The position numbers and the translations under genes are program-made. The notes beneath the pieces were generated by a model. It was not told where the DNA came from. It made no database searches and saw only the letters and a list, made by a program, of their open reading frames with translations. This document shows, in pieces, positions 49,165 through 62,446 of a DNA stretch of 64,000 nt (positions are counted from its first letter, which is position 1; each line of letters opens with the position of its first letter). The stretch comes from Lentimicrobiaceae bacterium (GTDB lineage: Bacteria > Bacteroidota > Bacteroidia > Bacteroidales > F082): the NCBI GenBank assembly GCA_015061365.1, contig SUWS01000006.1, positions 1-64,000 on the forward strand, written 5' to 3'.

Positions 49165-49580
49165 CAGCGACAATGTTTTGTGTAATCTTCCATATTCGGT
49201 CTGCCTTTGGCTTCTGCGATCTTGAAATAATAGCAAGCCATGTCGTGGTCATTAATACTTCTGTAATAAATACCAATGTTAAAATATGCTTGTAAATAAT
49301 CGGGATTTATCTCAATGGCTTTCAGATAGTCTTTCAAGGCTTCTTCTTTTTGGTAGTTGTTGTACTTTGCGCAGCCGCGATGGAAATACGCTTCCGAATT
49401 GTCATCCTGATATTCGATTGCCTTGTCGAAATATTCTATCGCTTCTTCAAATTGCGAGTGATACAGATAATCTTCTCCCTTATCCTGATACAATCTCGAC
49501 TTCTCAGGATTGTTACCGCAGCTTGTTAATAAAAATAAAGAAAGTGATGTTAGTGCTATTGTCCTAAATAATGTTTTCAT
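49164..49580 (-). CDS. Tetratricopeptide-repeat lipoprotein
   Basis: Start MKTLFRTIALTSLSLFLLTSCGN; TPR pattern EEAIEYFDKAIEYQDDNSEAYFHRGCAKYN... Confidence 0.9.
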   Translation of the reverse strand: MKTLFRTIALTSLSLFLLTSCGNNPEKSRLYQDKGEDYLYHSQFEEAIEYFDKAIEYQDDNSEAYFHRGCAKYNNYQKEEALKDYLKAIEINPDYLQAYFNIGIYYRSINDHDMACYYFKIAEAKGRPNMEDYTKHCR

Positions 49581-49620
49581 AAGAATAATAATTTGTTTCT
49601 GCAAATATAATAATTAAAAT

Positions 49621-50325
49621 TTATCGTTCAGCGTCAATATCAAAATTATCTATAGAGACTACATTCTCCTCCATATCGTATGTCTTCCACTCTCCTACTT
49701 TCATTCCTTCCTTGAACATACCTTCTTCTTTAGGAACACCGTTAGGATAGTAAGATACGTAACTTCCATCTAATTTATCATCTTTGTACGACATCTTCAC
49801 CATCGGGCGTCCATTGTCGTAATATTTGTTACATATACCATTCTTAATTCCATTTAAGTATTCTGTTTCTTCTGTTATGTTATGCGTTATCGGCGAGAAC
49901 ACAGTCGATGTTCCTGTTAAAACGCCATTATCATAATTTTCCTTAAGAATCAAAGCGCCGTCTGTCTCATTGTAATATTCCCATATTTCGTGCTTCTTCC
50001 TATCCGAATATCTGCCTCTCGCTATTATATTGCCATTGCCTGAATACATCTCGCAGGTTGAGATCTGTGGTGTCATCTCCTTTCCTTTTCTTTTCTCATA
50101 AATCATCTTAGCGGTAAGTTTTCCTTCTTCCGAATAATAAAGAAATTCTCCTATCGGTTCGTTATTCTTGAATTCACCCTCATATCTCATTTGTCCGTTA
50201 TCGTGATAATCGACCCATTTACCTTGTCGACGACCTAAATCATCGGTTTTGTTATAATCGTTTTGGGCTAATACAGAAATGTTAAATAATATTAATAATG
50301 ATAACAAACTTGCTACTTTCTTCAT
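49621..50325 (-). CDS. MORN-repeat / YwqK-like protein
   Basis: 234 aa; GKWVDYHDNGQMRYEGEFKNNEPIGEFLYYSEEGKLTAKMIYE. Confidence 0.85.
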   Translation of the reverse strand: MKKVASLLSLLILFNISVLAQNDYNKTDDLGRRQGKWVDYHDNGQMRYEGEFKNNEPIGEFLYYSEEGKLTAKMIYEKRKGKEMTPQISTCEMYSGNGNIIARGRYSDRKKHEIWEYYNETDGALILKENYDNGVLTGTSTVFSPITHNITEETEYLNGIKNGICNKYYDNGRPMVKMSYKDDKLDGSYVSYYPNGVPKEEGMFKEGMKVGEWKTYDMEENVVSIDNFDIDAER

Positions 50326-50391
50326 GCTAATTTTTTTTACAAAGTTAAAAATATTTAAGAAATGTAATTATAGAAATCTTCATATTTAACG

Positions 50392-50399
50392 TATCTTTG
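50392..50399 (+). promoter_or_regulatory. Bacteroidetes -7 promoter motif (TATCTTTG)
   Basis: TAnnTTTG upstream of recR and its heptad array. Confidence 0.45.
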
Positions 50400-50440
50400 C
50401 AACAAAAATTATAACTCACACATGCATAAATTATAAATCA

Positions 50441-50475
50441 TTAATTATGCATTATGCATTATGAATTATGAATTA
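50441..50475 (+). repeat. Heptad (ATTATGM) array upstream of recR
   Basis: attatgc attatgc attatga attatga attaaca. Confidence 0.85.
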
Positions 50476-50482
50476 ACACACC

Positions 50483-51091
50483 ATGGCGGAATATTCATCT
50501 ATATTATTGGAGAAAGCGGTCGACGAATTATCTAAGTTGCCGGGTATCGGGAAGAAGACAGCCTTACGTCTCGCGTTGCATCTTTTAGGCGAGGATAAAA
50601 TAAGGACCGAACAGTTATGCAAGTCGTTGAACGATATGAGGAACAACATAGTGTTATGTAAACGTTGCTACAACATCAGCGATGAGCCGATATGTTCTAT
50701 ATGTTCCAATCCGAAACGCGACGAGACATTATTGTGCGTCGTAGCTGATATGCGAGACGTCCTCGCCATAGAACGCACCTGTTCTTTCAACGGTTTATAT
50801 CATGTTTTAGGCGGAATCATAAATCCTATCGAAGGCATTTCTCCAAACGATTTAAGAATCAATGAACTTTTGGGAAGAACAATTAATGAAGACATCAAAG
50901 AGATAATTCTCGCGTTACCTGCTACCATTGAAGGCGACACCACGAATTATTATCTCTCTAAAGTCTTAAAAGATTTTAAGGGAACGATCAGCACTATCGC
51001 TAAAGGCATCTCTGTTGGCGACGCCTTGGAATATGCCGACGAAGTGACATTAGGAAGATCCATCACGAACCGAATACCATATAACAAATAA
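50483..51091 (+). CDS. recR: Recombination mediator RecR
   Basis: 202 aa; LSKLPGIGKKTALRLALHLL; CKRCYNISDEPICSICSNPKRDETLLCVV. Confidence 0.97.
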   Translation: MAEYSSILLEKAVDELSKLPGIGKKTALRLALHLLGEDKIRTEQLCKSLNDMRNNIVLCKRCYNISDEPICSICSNPKRDETLLCVVADMRDVLAIERTCSFNGLYHVLGGIINPIEGISPNDLRINELLGRTINEDIKEIILALPATIEGDTTNYYLSKVLKDFKGTISTIAKGISVGDALEYADEVTLGRSITNRIPYNK

Positions 51092-51124
51092 TTGAAAGTT
51101 GAAAGTTGAAAGTTGAAAATTAAT

Positions 51125-51278
51125 GTAGAGACGTGACACATTACACCATTGAGAATAAACACGATGTAATTGGTGCGTCTCAATCGAATTGAAAGTTGAA
51201 AATTGAAAATTGAAAATTAATGTAGAGACGTGACACATTACACCATTGAGAATAAACACGATGTAATTGGTGCGTCTC
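51125..51278. repeat. Two tandem copies (97-bp period) of a GTAGAGACGTGACACATTACACC...GATGTAATTGGTGCGTCTC hairpin element
   Basis: Copies 51125-51181 and 51222-51278 identical, separated by TTGAAAA heptad arrays. Confidence 0.9.
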
Positions 51279-51299
51279 AATCGAATTGAAAGTTGAAAA

Positions 51300-51335
51300 T
51301 AAAAAACGGGGAGCATTTAGTGTTCCCCGTTTTAA
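51300..51335. terminator. Bidirectional terminator between recR and beta-galactosidase
   Basis: aaaaaacggggagcatttagtgttccccgtttt. Confidence 0.75.
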
Positions 51336-51339
51336 CTTA

Positions 51340-55317
<3,978 letters not shown>

Positions 55318-55427
55318 TTATTTATTTAGTTTTAAAATATTCCGACAAATAAAACACATTGCGAAGATAATGAAAATTTCTTAGCTTTAAAAGGATTACG
55401 TAAGTGATTTTAAGATATTTTTCGAAA

Positions 55428-55454
55428 AAAAGACGACACCCTTGCGCCGTCTCT
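55428..55454 (-). terminator. Terminator downstream of ribH
   Basis: - strand AGACGgCGCAAGGGTGtCGTCT followed by TTTTTTT. Confidence 0.6.
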
Positions 55455-55515
55455 CTTAATTAATCCATCAAAAAATTATACAATTATAAATTATGCATTA
55501 TGAATTATGAATTGA

Positions 55516-55977
55516 TCATATCTGTTTCATAAGATTAATCATCTCGATTGCTGTTGTTACAGCTTCGAAACCTTTGTTACCGGCTTTAGATCCGGCTCTT
55601 TCAACGGCTTGTTCAATATTGTCGGTTGTGAGTACGCCGAAAATAACAGGAACGCCGGTCTGTAAACTTGCGGCAGCGATGCCTTTAGTGGTTTCGTTAG
55701 CTACCATCTCGAAATGAGCTGTCGCACCTCTGATTACTGCGCCTAAACAGATGACCGCATCATATTTCTTTGACTCAGCCATTTTCTTTGCAACGAGAGG
55801 AATCTCAAAAGAACCAGGCACCCAAGCAAGGTCTATATTGTTTTCGTCGCCACCGTGACGTTTGAAAGCGTCGATAGCTCCACCTAATAATTTATTTGTG
55901 ATGATTTCGTTAAAACGTCCAGCCACGATAGCTATCTTCTGACCTTCAGCAAGTAATTTTCCTTCTATTATATTCAT
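55516..55977 (-). CDS. ribH: 6,7-dimethyl-8-ribityllumazine synthase
   Basis: 153 aa; [63 protein letters not shown]. Confidence 0.97.
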   Translation of the reverse strand: MNIIEGKLLAEGQKIAIVAGRFNEIITNKLLGGAIDAFKRHGGDENNIDLAWVPGSFEIPLVAKKMAESKKYDAVICLGAVIRGATAHFEMVANETTKGIAAASLQTGVPVIFGVLTTDNIEQAVERAGSKAGNKGFEAVTTAIEMINLMKQI

Positions 55978-56046
55978 ACCAATTTATTTTTTTGTCAACA
56001 GTCAATAGTCGACGAGTTATTATTTATTTAATTATTTTTCAGATTC

Positions 56047-57273
56047 TCATTTTTTCAGATTCTCAGTTTTTTTCACATGAAGCAAATGTCCCATCTTCTT
56101 GTATTTTGTGTAGAGATAGAAAGCGTCTTTTTCGTTGCAAGTCATCTCTATAGGTTCGCGACCGACGATTTCGATTCCGTAAGCGTTCAAGCCTGTTATC
56201 TTCATCGGGTTGTTTGTCATGACCGTAATCTTACTTATTCCCAAGTCTGAGAGTATAGAAGCTCCGGTGCCGTAATCTCTGAGGTCAGCTGCGAAACCGA
56301 GAGCGAGGTTAGCTTCAACGGTATCCATGCCTTCGTCTTGCAACTTATAAGCCTTCAGTTTATTTATCAAGCCGATGCCTCTACCTTCTTGTTTGAGATA
56401 GAGTATCACGCCCCTACCCTTTTCTTCTATTCTGCGCATCGCCTCCTGAAGTTGTTCTCCGCAGTCGCAGCGCAAAGATCCGAAAGCATCGCCGGTGAGA
56501 CATTCGGAGTGTACACGGCACAAAACGGGTTCTTCTCCTGATATGTCGCCTTTAACCAATGCGATATGATGGTCGCCCGTCACCTTGTCGATGTATCCGT
56601 GAGCCACGAAGTTACCGTATTTCGTCGGCAACTCGGCTTCCGTTACCTTCTCCACCAAAGATTCCGTTCTTCTTCTGTATCTTATCAAATCGGCGATGGA
56701 TGTTATCTTGAGATTATGTTCTTTCGCGAATTGAAGAAGTTCTGTCGTCCTCATCATGGTTCCGTCTTCACGCATGATCTCGCAGCATAGACCGCATTCT
56801 TTAAGACCTGCTATCTTCATGAAATCTACTGTCGCTTCAGTATGACCGTTACGTTTGAACACTCCGCCTTCGCGAGCTTCCAATGGGAACATGTGTCCCG
56901 GACGACGGAAATCTTCCGGCTTAGCGTCGTCTTCAACAAGTTTCATCGCTGTAATGGAGCGTTCAACAGCGGAAATACCTGTAGTAGTATCGACATGGTC
57001 GATGGAGACTGTGAACGCGGTACAGTGGTTGTCGGTGTTTTCTGTCACCATCTGATTAAGTTTCAGCTTATGTGTCAGTTCTTTGCTCATCGGCATACAG
57101 ATGAGACCTTTAGCGTATGACGCCATGAAGTTGACATTTTCTGTCGTAGCGAACTCGGCGGCACAGATCAGGTCGCCTTCGTTTTCTCTATCAGGATCGT
57201 CGACGACGATAATCATCTTACCGTTCCTTAAATCTTCGATAGCTTCTTCAATAGTGTTAAATCTGTTTTCCAT
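56047..57273 (-). CDS. ribBA: Bifunctional 3,4-dihydroxy-2-butanone-4-phosphate synthase / GTP cyclohydrolase II
   Basis: 408 aa; [52 protein letters not shown]. Confidence 0.97.
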   Translation of the reverse strand: MENRFNTIEEAIEDLRNGKMIIVVDDPDRENEGDLICAAEFATTENVNFMASYAKGLICMPMSKELTHKLKLNQMVTENTDNHCTAFTVSIDHVDTTTGISAVERSITAMKLVEDDAKPEDFRRPGHMFPLEAREGGVFKRNGHTEATVDFMKIAGLKECGLCCEIMREDGTMMRTTELLQFAKEHNLKITSIADLIRYRRRTESLVEKVTEAELPTKYGNFVAHGYIDKVTGDHHIALVKGDISGEEPVLCRVHSECLTGDAFGSLRCDCGEQLQEAMRRIEEKGRGVILYLKQEGRGIGLINKLKAYKLQDEGMDTVEANLALGFAADLRDYGTGASILSDLGISKITVMTNNPMKITGLNAYGIEIVGREPIEMTCNEKDAFYLYTKYKKMGHLLHVKKTENLKK

Positions 57274-57300
57274 TTTATGATGTTTTTTGTTTATTTCAAA

Positions 57301-57942
57301 TTAAAATCCGTTTGATTCCAAAAAATCTACGATATTGTCGGACGTGACTAATCGCGTCCCCACAAACATTTTCTGCACATATTTTCCTATGACATCGTTT
57401 TCGAGATTGACGGTGTCGCCGATCTTCTTCGATGTCAATGTCGTTTCTCCCTGTGTATGTTCAATTATTGAAACAGAGAACGAAACGGAATCAACGTCGG
57501 TCACTGTCAATGATATTCCGTCGATGGCTATGGAACCTTTCTTTACTATAAGTTCCAATATCTCAGGTCGCGTGGAGAACGACATCCTTATTGCTTTGTC
57601 GTCGTTATATTTTTTTATGATTGTTCCGATGCCGTCGATATGACCGGACACTATATGACCACCGAGACGACCGTTGACAGCAAGGGCGCGTTCAAGATTA
57701 ACTTCGTCATTAACCTTAAGATTCTTGAAGTTAGTCGTCATCATAGTCTCAGGCATGACATCAACGGTGAATGATGTGTTGTCGAATGTAGTCACTGTCA
57801 GACAAATCCCATTAGTCGAGATGCTGTCGCCGATATGCATATCCGACATTATCTTATTTGCAGCTACAGTCAGTTTGATACTGTTAGAATGTCTGACTAT
57901 TGATTTTACTTTTCCTATTTCTTCTATTATTCCTGTAAACAT
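57301..57942 (-). CDS. ribE: Riboflavin synthase alpha chain
   Basis: 213 aa; MFTGIIEEIGKVKSI; GDSISTNGICLTVT; GGHIVSGHIDGIGTI. Confidence 0.96.
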   Translation of the reverse strand: MFTGIIEEIGKVKSIVRHSNSIKLTVAANKIMSDMHIGDSISTNGICLTVTTFDNTSFTVDVMPETMMTTNFKNLKVNDEVNLERALAVNGRLGGHIVSGHIDGIGTIIKKYNDDKAIRMSFSTRPEILELIVKKGSIAIDGISLTVTDVDSVSFSVSIIEHTQGETTLTSKKIGDTVNLENDVIGKYVQKMFVGTRLVTSDNIVDFLESNGF

Positions 57943-57980
57943 ATTTTCTTTTTGTCAACAGATTTTGTTAACTTTTAACT

Positions 57981-59105
57981 TTAAACCCTACACTTTATCA
58001 AAATATCGTTATCAAATTGTTCTATCTTAATATCTTTTAACATTATTGCATCACTCATCAAGTCGATGCCTTTACCGCCGACAGGCGATTTTGAATCTTG
58101 TCCGCCTATTATCTTTGGAGCTATGAAAGCGTAAATCTCATCAACGCAACCAGCATCCAAGAAAGTCGCGTTCAATGTGGAGCCGCCTTCCAATAATAAT
58201 GAGTCGATGCCCATCTCGCCCAACTTAACCATCAGATCATTAATGTCGACATGACCGTTTTTCTCCTCGCAACATAAGATCTCGACGTTAAAAGATTTTA
58301 ACATTTCCACTGTTGAACTTTGGCTGTTGGCTGTTGAATTTCCAATCGCGAGAATCGTTCTGTAATCTTTAGCTGTCTTAACTATCTGACTTTCCAATGG
58401 TATCGACGCTTTTGTATCTACGATTATTCTTATCGGCTGTCGTCTGTTGTCTGTTGCCTGTTGTCTTTCAAGACGACAATTCAGCATCGGGTCGTCGGCT
58501 GTTACCGTTCCTATTCCGACGACAACACCCATCATCTCAGAGCGCAGTTTATGAACTAATTGTCGTGATTTCACGTTGGTAATCCACTTTGAGTCTCCGA
58601 TATGAGATGCTATCTTTCCGTCTAAGGTCATGGCGGTTTTCATCAAGACATAAGGACGTCTCGTCTTAATATATTTTAAGAAAACCTTATTAAGTTCTTT
58701 TATCTCATCTTCCAAGACACCTGTAACGACTTCTATTCCGGCATCTCTCAATATTGAGATTCCTTTTCTATCCACGAGCGGATTAGGGTCGAGGATTCCG
58801 ACGAAAACCTTACTTATACCTTTTTCGATAATTATGTCGGTGCAAGGAGGAGTTTTTCCGTGATGGCAGCAAGGCTCGAGAGTGACGTATAATGTAGCAC
58901 CGTTAAAATCAGCCTCGTTATTTGTCAGGGCGTTACGTTCGGCATGGAAGCCGCCGTACAACTCATGATAGCCCTCGGATATTATCACGTCATCTTTCAC
59001 CACGACGCAACCCACCATCGGATTAGGATTCACGAAACCAATGCCTTTCTTCGCTATATCAACGGCACGTCGCATGAATAATATATCTTGTTCTGTATAT
59101 GACAT
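57981..59105 (-). CDS. ribD: Bifunctional diaminohydroxyphosphoribosylaminopyrimidine deaminase / 5-amino-6-(5-phosphoribosylamino)uracil reductase
   Basis: 374 aa; MRRAVDIAKKGIGFVNPNPMVGCVVVKD; FHAERNAL; TLEPCCHHGKTPPCTD. Confidence 0.97.
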   Translation of the reverse strand: MSYTEQDILFMRRAVDIAKKGIGFVNPNPMVGCVVVKDDVIISEGYHELYGGFHAERNALTNNEADFNGATLYVTLEPCCHHGKTPPCTDIIIEKGISKVFVGILDPNPLVDRKGISILRDAGIEVVTGVLEDEIKELNKVFLKYIKTRRPYVLMKTAMTLDGKIASHIGDSKWITNVKSRQLVHKLRSEMMGVVVGIGTVTADDPMLNCRLERQQATDNRRQPIRIIVDTKASIPLESQIVKTAKDYRTILAIGNSTANSQSSTVEMLKSFNVEILCCEEKNGHVDINDLMVKLGEMGIDSLLLEGGSTLNATFLDAGCVDEIYAFIAPKIIGGQDSKSPVGGKGIDLMSDAIMLKDIKIEQFDNDILIKCRV

Positions 59106-59132
59106 AAAAAAAATCCCTAAAATTAATTAATA

Positions 59133-59272
59133 ATTTCAGGGCAAAACAAAACACTTTGACATCTTCTACCATCCGGACTATCACCGTCGGTTTCGGAATT
59201 TCACCGAATCAGTTCCTGAAAAGGAAGTCGCGGACTGTCACCGCCGGAAAGGAATTTCACCTTGCCCTGAAG
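59133..59272 (-). ncRNA. FMN riboswitch (RFN element)
   Basis: - strand cttcagggcaaggtgaaattcctttccggcggtgacagtccgcgac...gattcggtgaaattccgaaaccgacggtgatagtccggatg...gccctgaaa; upstream of ribD. Confidence 0.96.
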
Positions 59273-59281
59273 ATTACTTTG

Positions 59282-59289
59282 CAAATATA
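59282..59289 (-). promoter_or_regulatory. Bacteroidetes -7 promoter motif (TATATTTG) upstream of the FMN riboswitch
   Basis: + strand CAAATATA just upstream of the RFN element. Confidence 0.4.
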
Positions 59290-59332
59290 CGATTTTTTTG
59301 AAAAGATATTGCTGAATAATAATTTATTTTTC

Positions 59333-59878
59333 ATGAATTATGTCGAACAATTTTCCATTCCTGATGTTTCAGTTAAAAAACAACATATTATGAATACAAC
59401 AATTTCTATCCTCATGTTTCTCGGCTTCTTCGCCTCAGACAAAATCGACAACAAACCTGTACCTATCGATTTAAACAAATTTCTCGGCAAATGGTACGAG
59501 ATAGCGCGTTTTGACCACAGTTTCGAACGTGATATGCAACGTGTTACCGCTGAATACAAACTACAGCCAGACGGTCGTATCCAAGTCATCAACTCAGGAT
59601 ACAAAGACGGCAAGTTCAAGGAGACGATAGGGAAAGCTAAGACTACCGACACTTCGGGCTTGTTGCGTGTCTCTTTCTTCATGAACTTCTATTCCGACTA
59701 TCGCGTGCTGATGATCGACAAAGACTATCAGTATGTATTAGTCGGCGGCAACTCACCTAAATATCTATGGATACTATCAAGGACACCACAAATCAGTAAC
59801 GACACATTACAAAAAATAATCGGTGTCGCAAAAGAAAAAGGCTACGACACCGAAAGACTTATCTTCGTTGAACAATAA
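59333..59878 (+). CDS. Lipocalin family protein
   Basis: LNKFLGKWYEIARFDHSFERDMQRVTAEYKL; supplied ORF starts at 59156 inside the riboswitch, start more likely 59333 or 59390. Confidence 0.88.
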   Translation: MNYVEQFSIPDVSVKKQHIMNTTISILMFLGFFASDKIDNKPVPIDLNKFLGKWYEIARFDHSFERDMQRVTAEYKLQPDGRIQVINSGYKDGKFKETIGKAKTTDTSGLLRVSFFMNFYSDYRVLMIDKDYQYVLVGGNSPKYLWILSRTPQISNDTLQKIIGVAKEKGYDTERLIFVEQ

Positions 59879-59888
59879 AATAAAGACG

Positions 59889-60100
59889 AACTTTAGAAAT
59901 TTAGAACTCTGGAACCTTAGAAACAAATTCTAAAATTCTAAAATTCCAGAATTCTAAAATTCTAAATAAGTCCCCACTCCGCAAAGAATCATATACAGCA
60001 GAAACACTATATAATGAACTTTAGAAATTTAGAACTCTGGAACCTTAGAAACAAATTCTAAAATTCCAGAGTTCCAGAATTCTAAAATTCTAAATAAGTC
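59889..60100. repeat. Direct duplication (~87 bp) of period-8 array sequence
   Basis: gaactttagaaatttagaactctggaaccttagaaacaaattctaaaattc...ctaaataagtccc occurs twice. Confidence 0.85.
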
Positions 60101-60104
60101 CCAC

Positions 60105-60148
60105 TCCCGAGATTAGAAATGCAATGAAAAGAAAAACTTTCTCTTGAT
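60105..60148 (-). pseudogene. Remnant of a subtilase-type 5' end (signal-peptide region) resembling 10186..10226
   Basis: cactcccgagattagaaatgcaatgaaaagaaaaactttctct vs cactcccgagatcatcaatgcaatgaaaagtaaaaactttctca. Confidence 0.65.
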
Positions 60149-60241
60149 ACTTATTTATTAAAGTTTATAGTTTATAGTTCATAGTTTATAGTAGTTCAAA
60201 GTTCAGAGTTCAAAGTTCTTAGTTCAGAGTTTCTCAGATTT

Positions 60242-60517
60242 TCAATTTTTCAGATTTTCAGATTTAAATCTGAAATATCCCAACGCCAACGCTCCGAGAA
60301 TCAGAAGTCCGCTGCCGAGAGGTGCCTCTTGTTCAACACACGAATAGTCATCAATATAACCATGTGAACCAGGAAGCAACGGCATATTCAAGCCCCAGTC
60401 GTTCTCGACATCTCTGTATTCCGAATATGATGATGTAAAGAACCCGTCACTTTGAGCAAACAAATTACAGCAACCTAATATTATTATGCTTGATATTATC
60501 ATTAGTTTCTTTTTCAT
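60242..60517 (-). CDS. Small secreted protein with C-terminal PLGSGLLIL + hydrophobic + basic tail
   Basis: 91 aa; signal peptide; APLGSGLLILGALALGYFRFKSENLKN; paralog of 226..495. Confidence 0.75.
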   Translation of the reverse strand: MKKKLMIISSIIILGCCNLFAQSDGFFTSSYSEYRDVENDWGLNMPLLPGSHGYIDDYSCVEQEAPLGSGLLILGALALGYFRFKSENLKN

Positions 60518-62379
60518 AACACAACGATTTTTTGAGTTCTTACTTCTTTTTCATTCACGCAACGTACGATAAAAGCTGCATTATTCAATTTACCGATATT
60601 GATTGAACCATTATGATATTCTTCTGTCATAACAACTCTTCCCATCATGTCGATGATTTGAATTATTCCTTCAGCATTGATAATAAGTTCTTCTCCAGAA
60701 ACGTATGCAAAATGACTGTTGTCTGTTGTCTGTTGACCGTTGTCCATCTTAATGATGAAACGTTCTGTATCGTCATTTGAATTTGCAATAAATGAATATT
60801 CATTTTCCAAAAGAAGATTGACTTTCTCGCCCGTCATCTTATCAAGAAGATAGAGATTTTCGTAATCGCCTTTAACATCAAATGTCAGAGTGTAGGTTCC
60901 CATTTCTTTTGCGTCGAAGTAAAGAGGAATTTCGGTAACATCTGGATTATAAGAAAAAATGCCATAACGTTTTCCTTCATTTCTAACATAGACATCGGCG
61001 ATATTAGGATTTATGTTGTCCAATTTAAGAAGACCAGCACTTTCTCTGTCACCGAAACGGAGTATAACATTGTCGGACGCATTCTTATTTGATGCTATGA
61101 TATTGATATAATCAGAATTATCGCTTCTTGATTTTGCTGATGTCTTATAATATTCCAAGGAAACTCGTTTAGTTTCCGCATAAACCATAAAGCCTTCTCC
61201 TGACTTTATCACACCTTCAACATTATAGACATATCCTCCTGTAGCAGAATTCAATGTTATGAATCCGTCTTCCGCTATTTTGTTACAATCAATATTTTCT
61301 TCCCAAACAATATCAAAACTGAAAGGATTTCCTAACAAATTGAAATTAACCCAATCATTTTCATCATCGTAATTAAGTTCAAATTCAAAAAATTCTTCGT
61401 CGTCTTCTATTTCCGGAATGTTTAAAATCCCTTTGAATGCAGCAATATCCTGACTTTGATACGAAGCGATATAACCTATTCCTGGAGTAAATGTCTCTTC
61501 AAAATCGTCATGGTTTTTATAGTTGACCCATTGAAGTTCCTGACTTCCGTCGAACTTATATAAGTCGTAGTCGCCTTCTGAGGACACAAAATCTGAAGTT
61601 GCCGCATTCGTCACTGGTGAAGAGATGAACTGCCATCCGCTCACAGGATTGCTCCACGAACTCGGATTAACGATGTTCTTCTTGAAAGTAGCAGCCACGT
61701 TTTCATTACGTTGGATAATCTGTCCGCCGTCTTCAATTATCAAGGCATCGTAATCAGTGTTGACGATTTTTCCTGTAACTATCAAAACACCTCCGTCCTG
61801 AATAGTGAGTGATTTACCTTCATTGATGGATAAAGAATTTACAGTCACTTCATCAGAAACAAGGACGTTACCGTCAATGACGACAGCATCAATCTCTGTA
61901 GGTAATGTAGAATTATTCCAGTTGGAAGCATCGTTCCATGAACCATCGCCGGTGAAGGTAACAGGTACTTTGAAATTGATAGCGTATGGAGCGTGGACTT
62001 CACCAAACGTACCATTAATAGTGTATTGAATAGTTGTCATGCATTCATAATCCAACTCTTCTTCCGCACTATGATCATATAGTTTAAATGTCAATGTATA
62101 AGGCTCATCGCCGCGTGGATAAAGATATGCGATATATCTGTTGAAATCTCCTTCATACTTAAGTCTGACACCGTCGCTTCTCAACTCGTCTCCGTTAAAA
62201 CAGGCTATCTCAATATCACTTGTCCTAAGTTCCACTCCATCGACATTTACCACAGCAATAATAGACATTGTCATGGACCATTGATTGTCATTAACATCCC
62301 AATGATTTCCATTTTCTTGTCCGTAATTAGAATGACAGAGTGTCATCAATAAAAATAAAATCAATAAATTTCTTTTCAT
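60514..62379 (-). CDS. T9SS-type secreted cargo protein (paralog of 579..2969)
   Basis: 621 aa; NHWDVNDNQWSMTMSIIAVVNVDGVELRTSDIEIACFNGDELR; shared LTFDVKGDYENLYLLDKMTGEKVNLLLENEYSFIANSNDDTERFIIKMDN. Confidence 0.75.
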   Translation of the reverse strand: MKRNLLILFLLMTLCHSNYGQENGNHWDVNDNQWSMTMSIIAVVNVDGVELRTSDIEIACFNGDELRSDGVRLKYEGDFNRYIAYLYPRGDEPYTLTFKLYDHSAEEELDYECMTTIQYTINGTFGEVHAPYAINFKVPVTFTGDGSWNDASNWNNSTLPTEIDAVVIDGNVLVSDEVTVNSLSINEGKSLTIQDGGVLIVTGKIVNTDYDALIIEDGGQIIQRNENVAATFKKNIVNPSSWSNPVSGWQFISSPVTNAATSDFVSSEGDYDLYKFDGSQELQWVNYKNHDDFEETFTPGIGYIASYQSQDIAAFKGILNIPEIEDDEEFFEFELNYDDENDWVNFNLLGNPFSFDIVWEENIDCNKIAEDGFITLNSATGGYVYNVEGVIKSGEGFMVYAETKRVSLEYYKTSAKSRSDNSDYINIIASNKNASDNVILRFGDRESAGLLKLDNINPNIADVYVRNEGKRYGIFSYNPDVTEIPLYFDAKEMGTYTLTFDVKGDYENLYLLDKMTGEKVNLLLENEYSFIANSNDDTERFIIKMDNGQQTTDNSHFAYVSGEELIINAEGIIQIIDMMGRVVMTEEYHNGSINIGKLNNAAFIVRCVNEKEVRTQKIVVL

Positions 62380-62446
62380 AAAAATACAATTTGAATGTCA
62401 AGAGCCGAGGAGTTTGCGACACCTCGACCCTTGACAAATGATAAGT

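Noticed and set aside
51125-51278. Tandem 97-bp units considered as a CRISPR array
   Set aside because: Only two units, spacers are themselves TTGAAAA heptads and not unique; no cas genes in the window.
50950-51316. Minus-strand ORFs containing TNYIVFILNGVMCHVSTLIFNFQLSTFN repeats
   Set aside because: Translations of the hairpin and heptad repeats downstream of recR, not genes.
55516-59272. rib operon and RFN element as an unusual arrangement
   Set aside because: FMN-riboswitch control of ribD-ribE-ribBA-ribH is common; only the repeat insertions within it are notable.
59156-59332. N-terminal extension of the lipocalin ORF from 59156
   Set aside because: Overlaps the FMN riboswitch on the opposite strand and has no family similarity; start at 59333 or 59390 is more likely.
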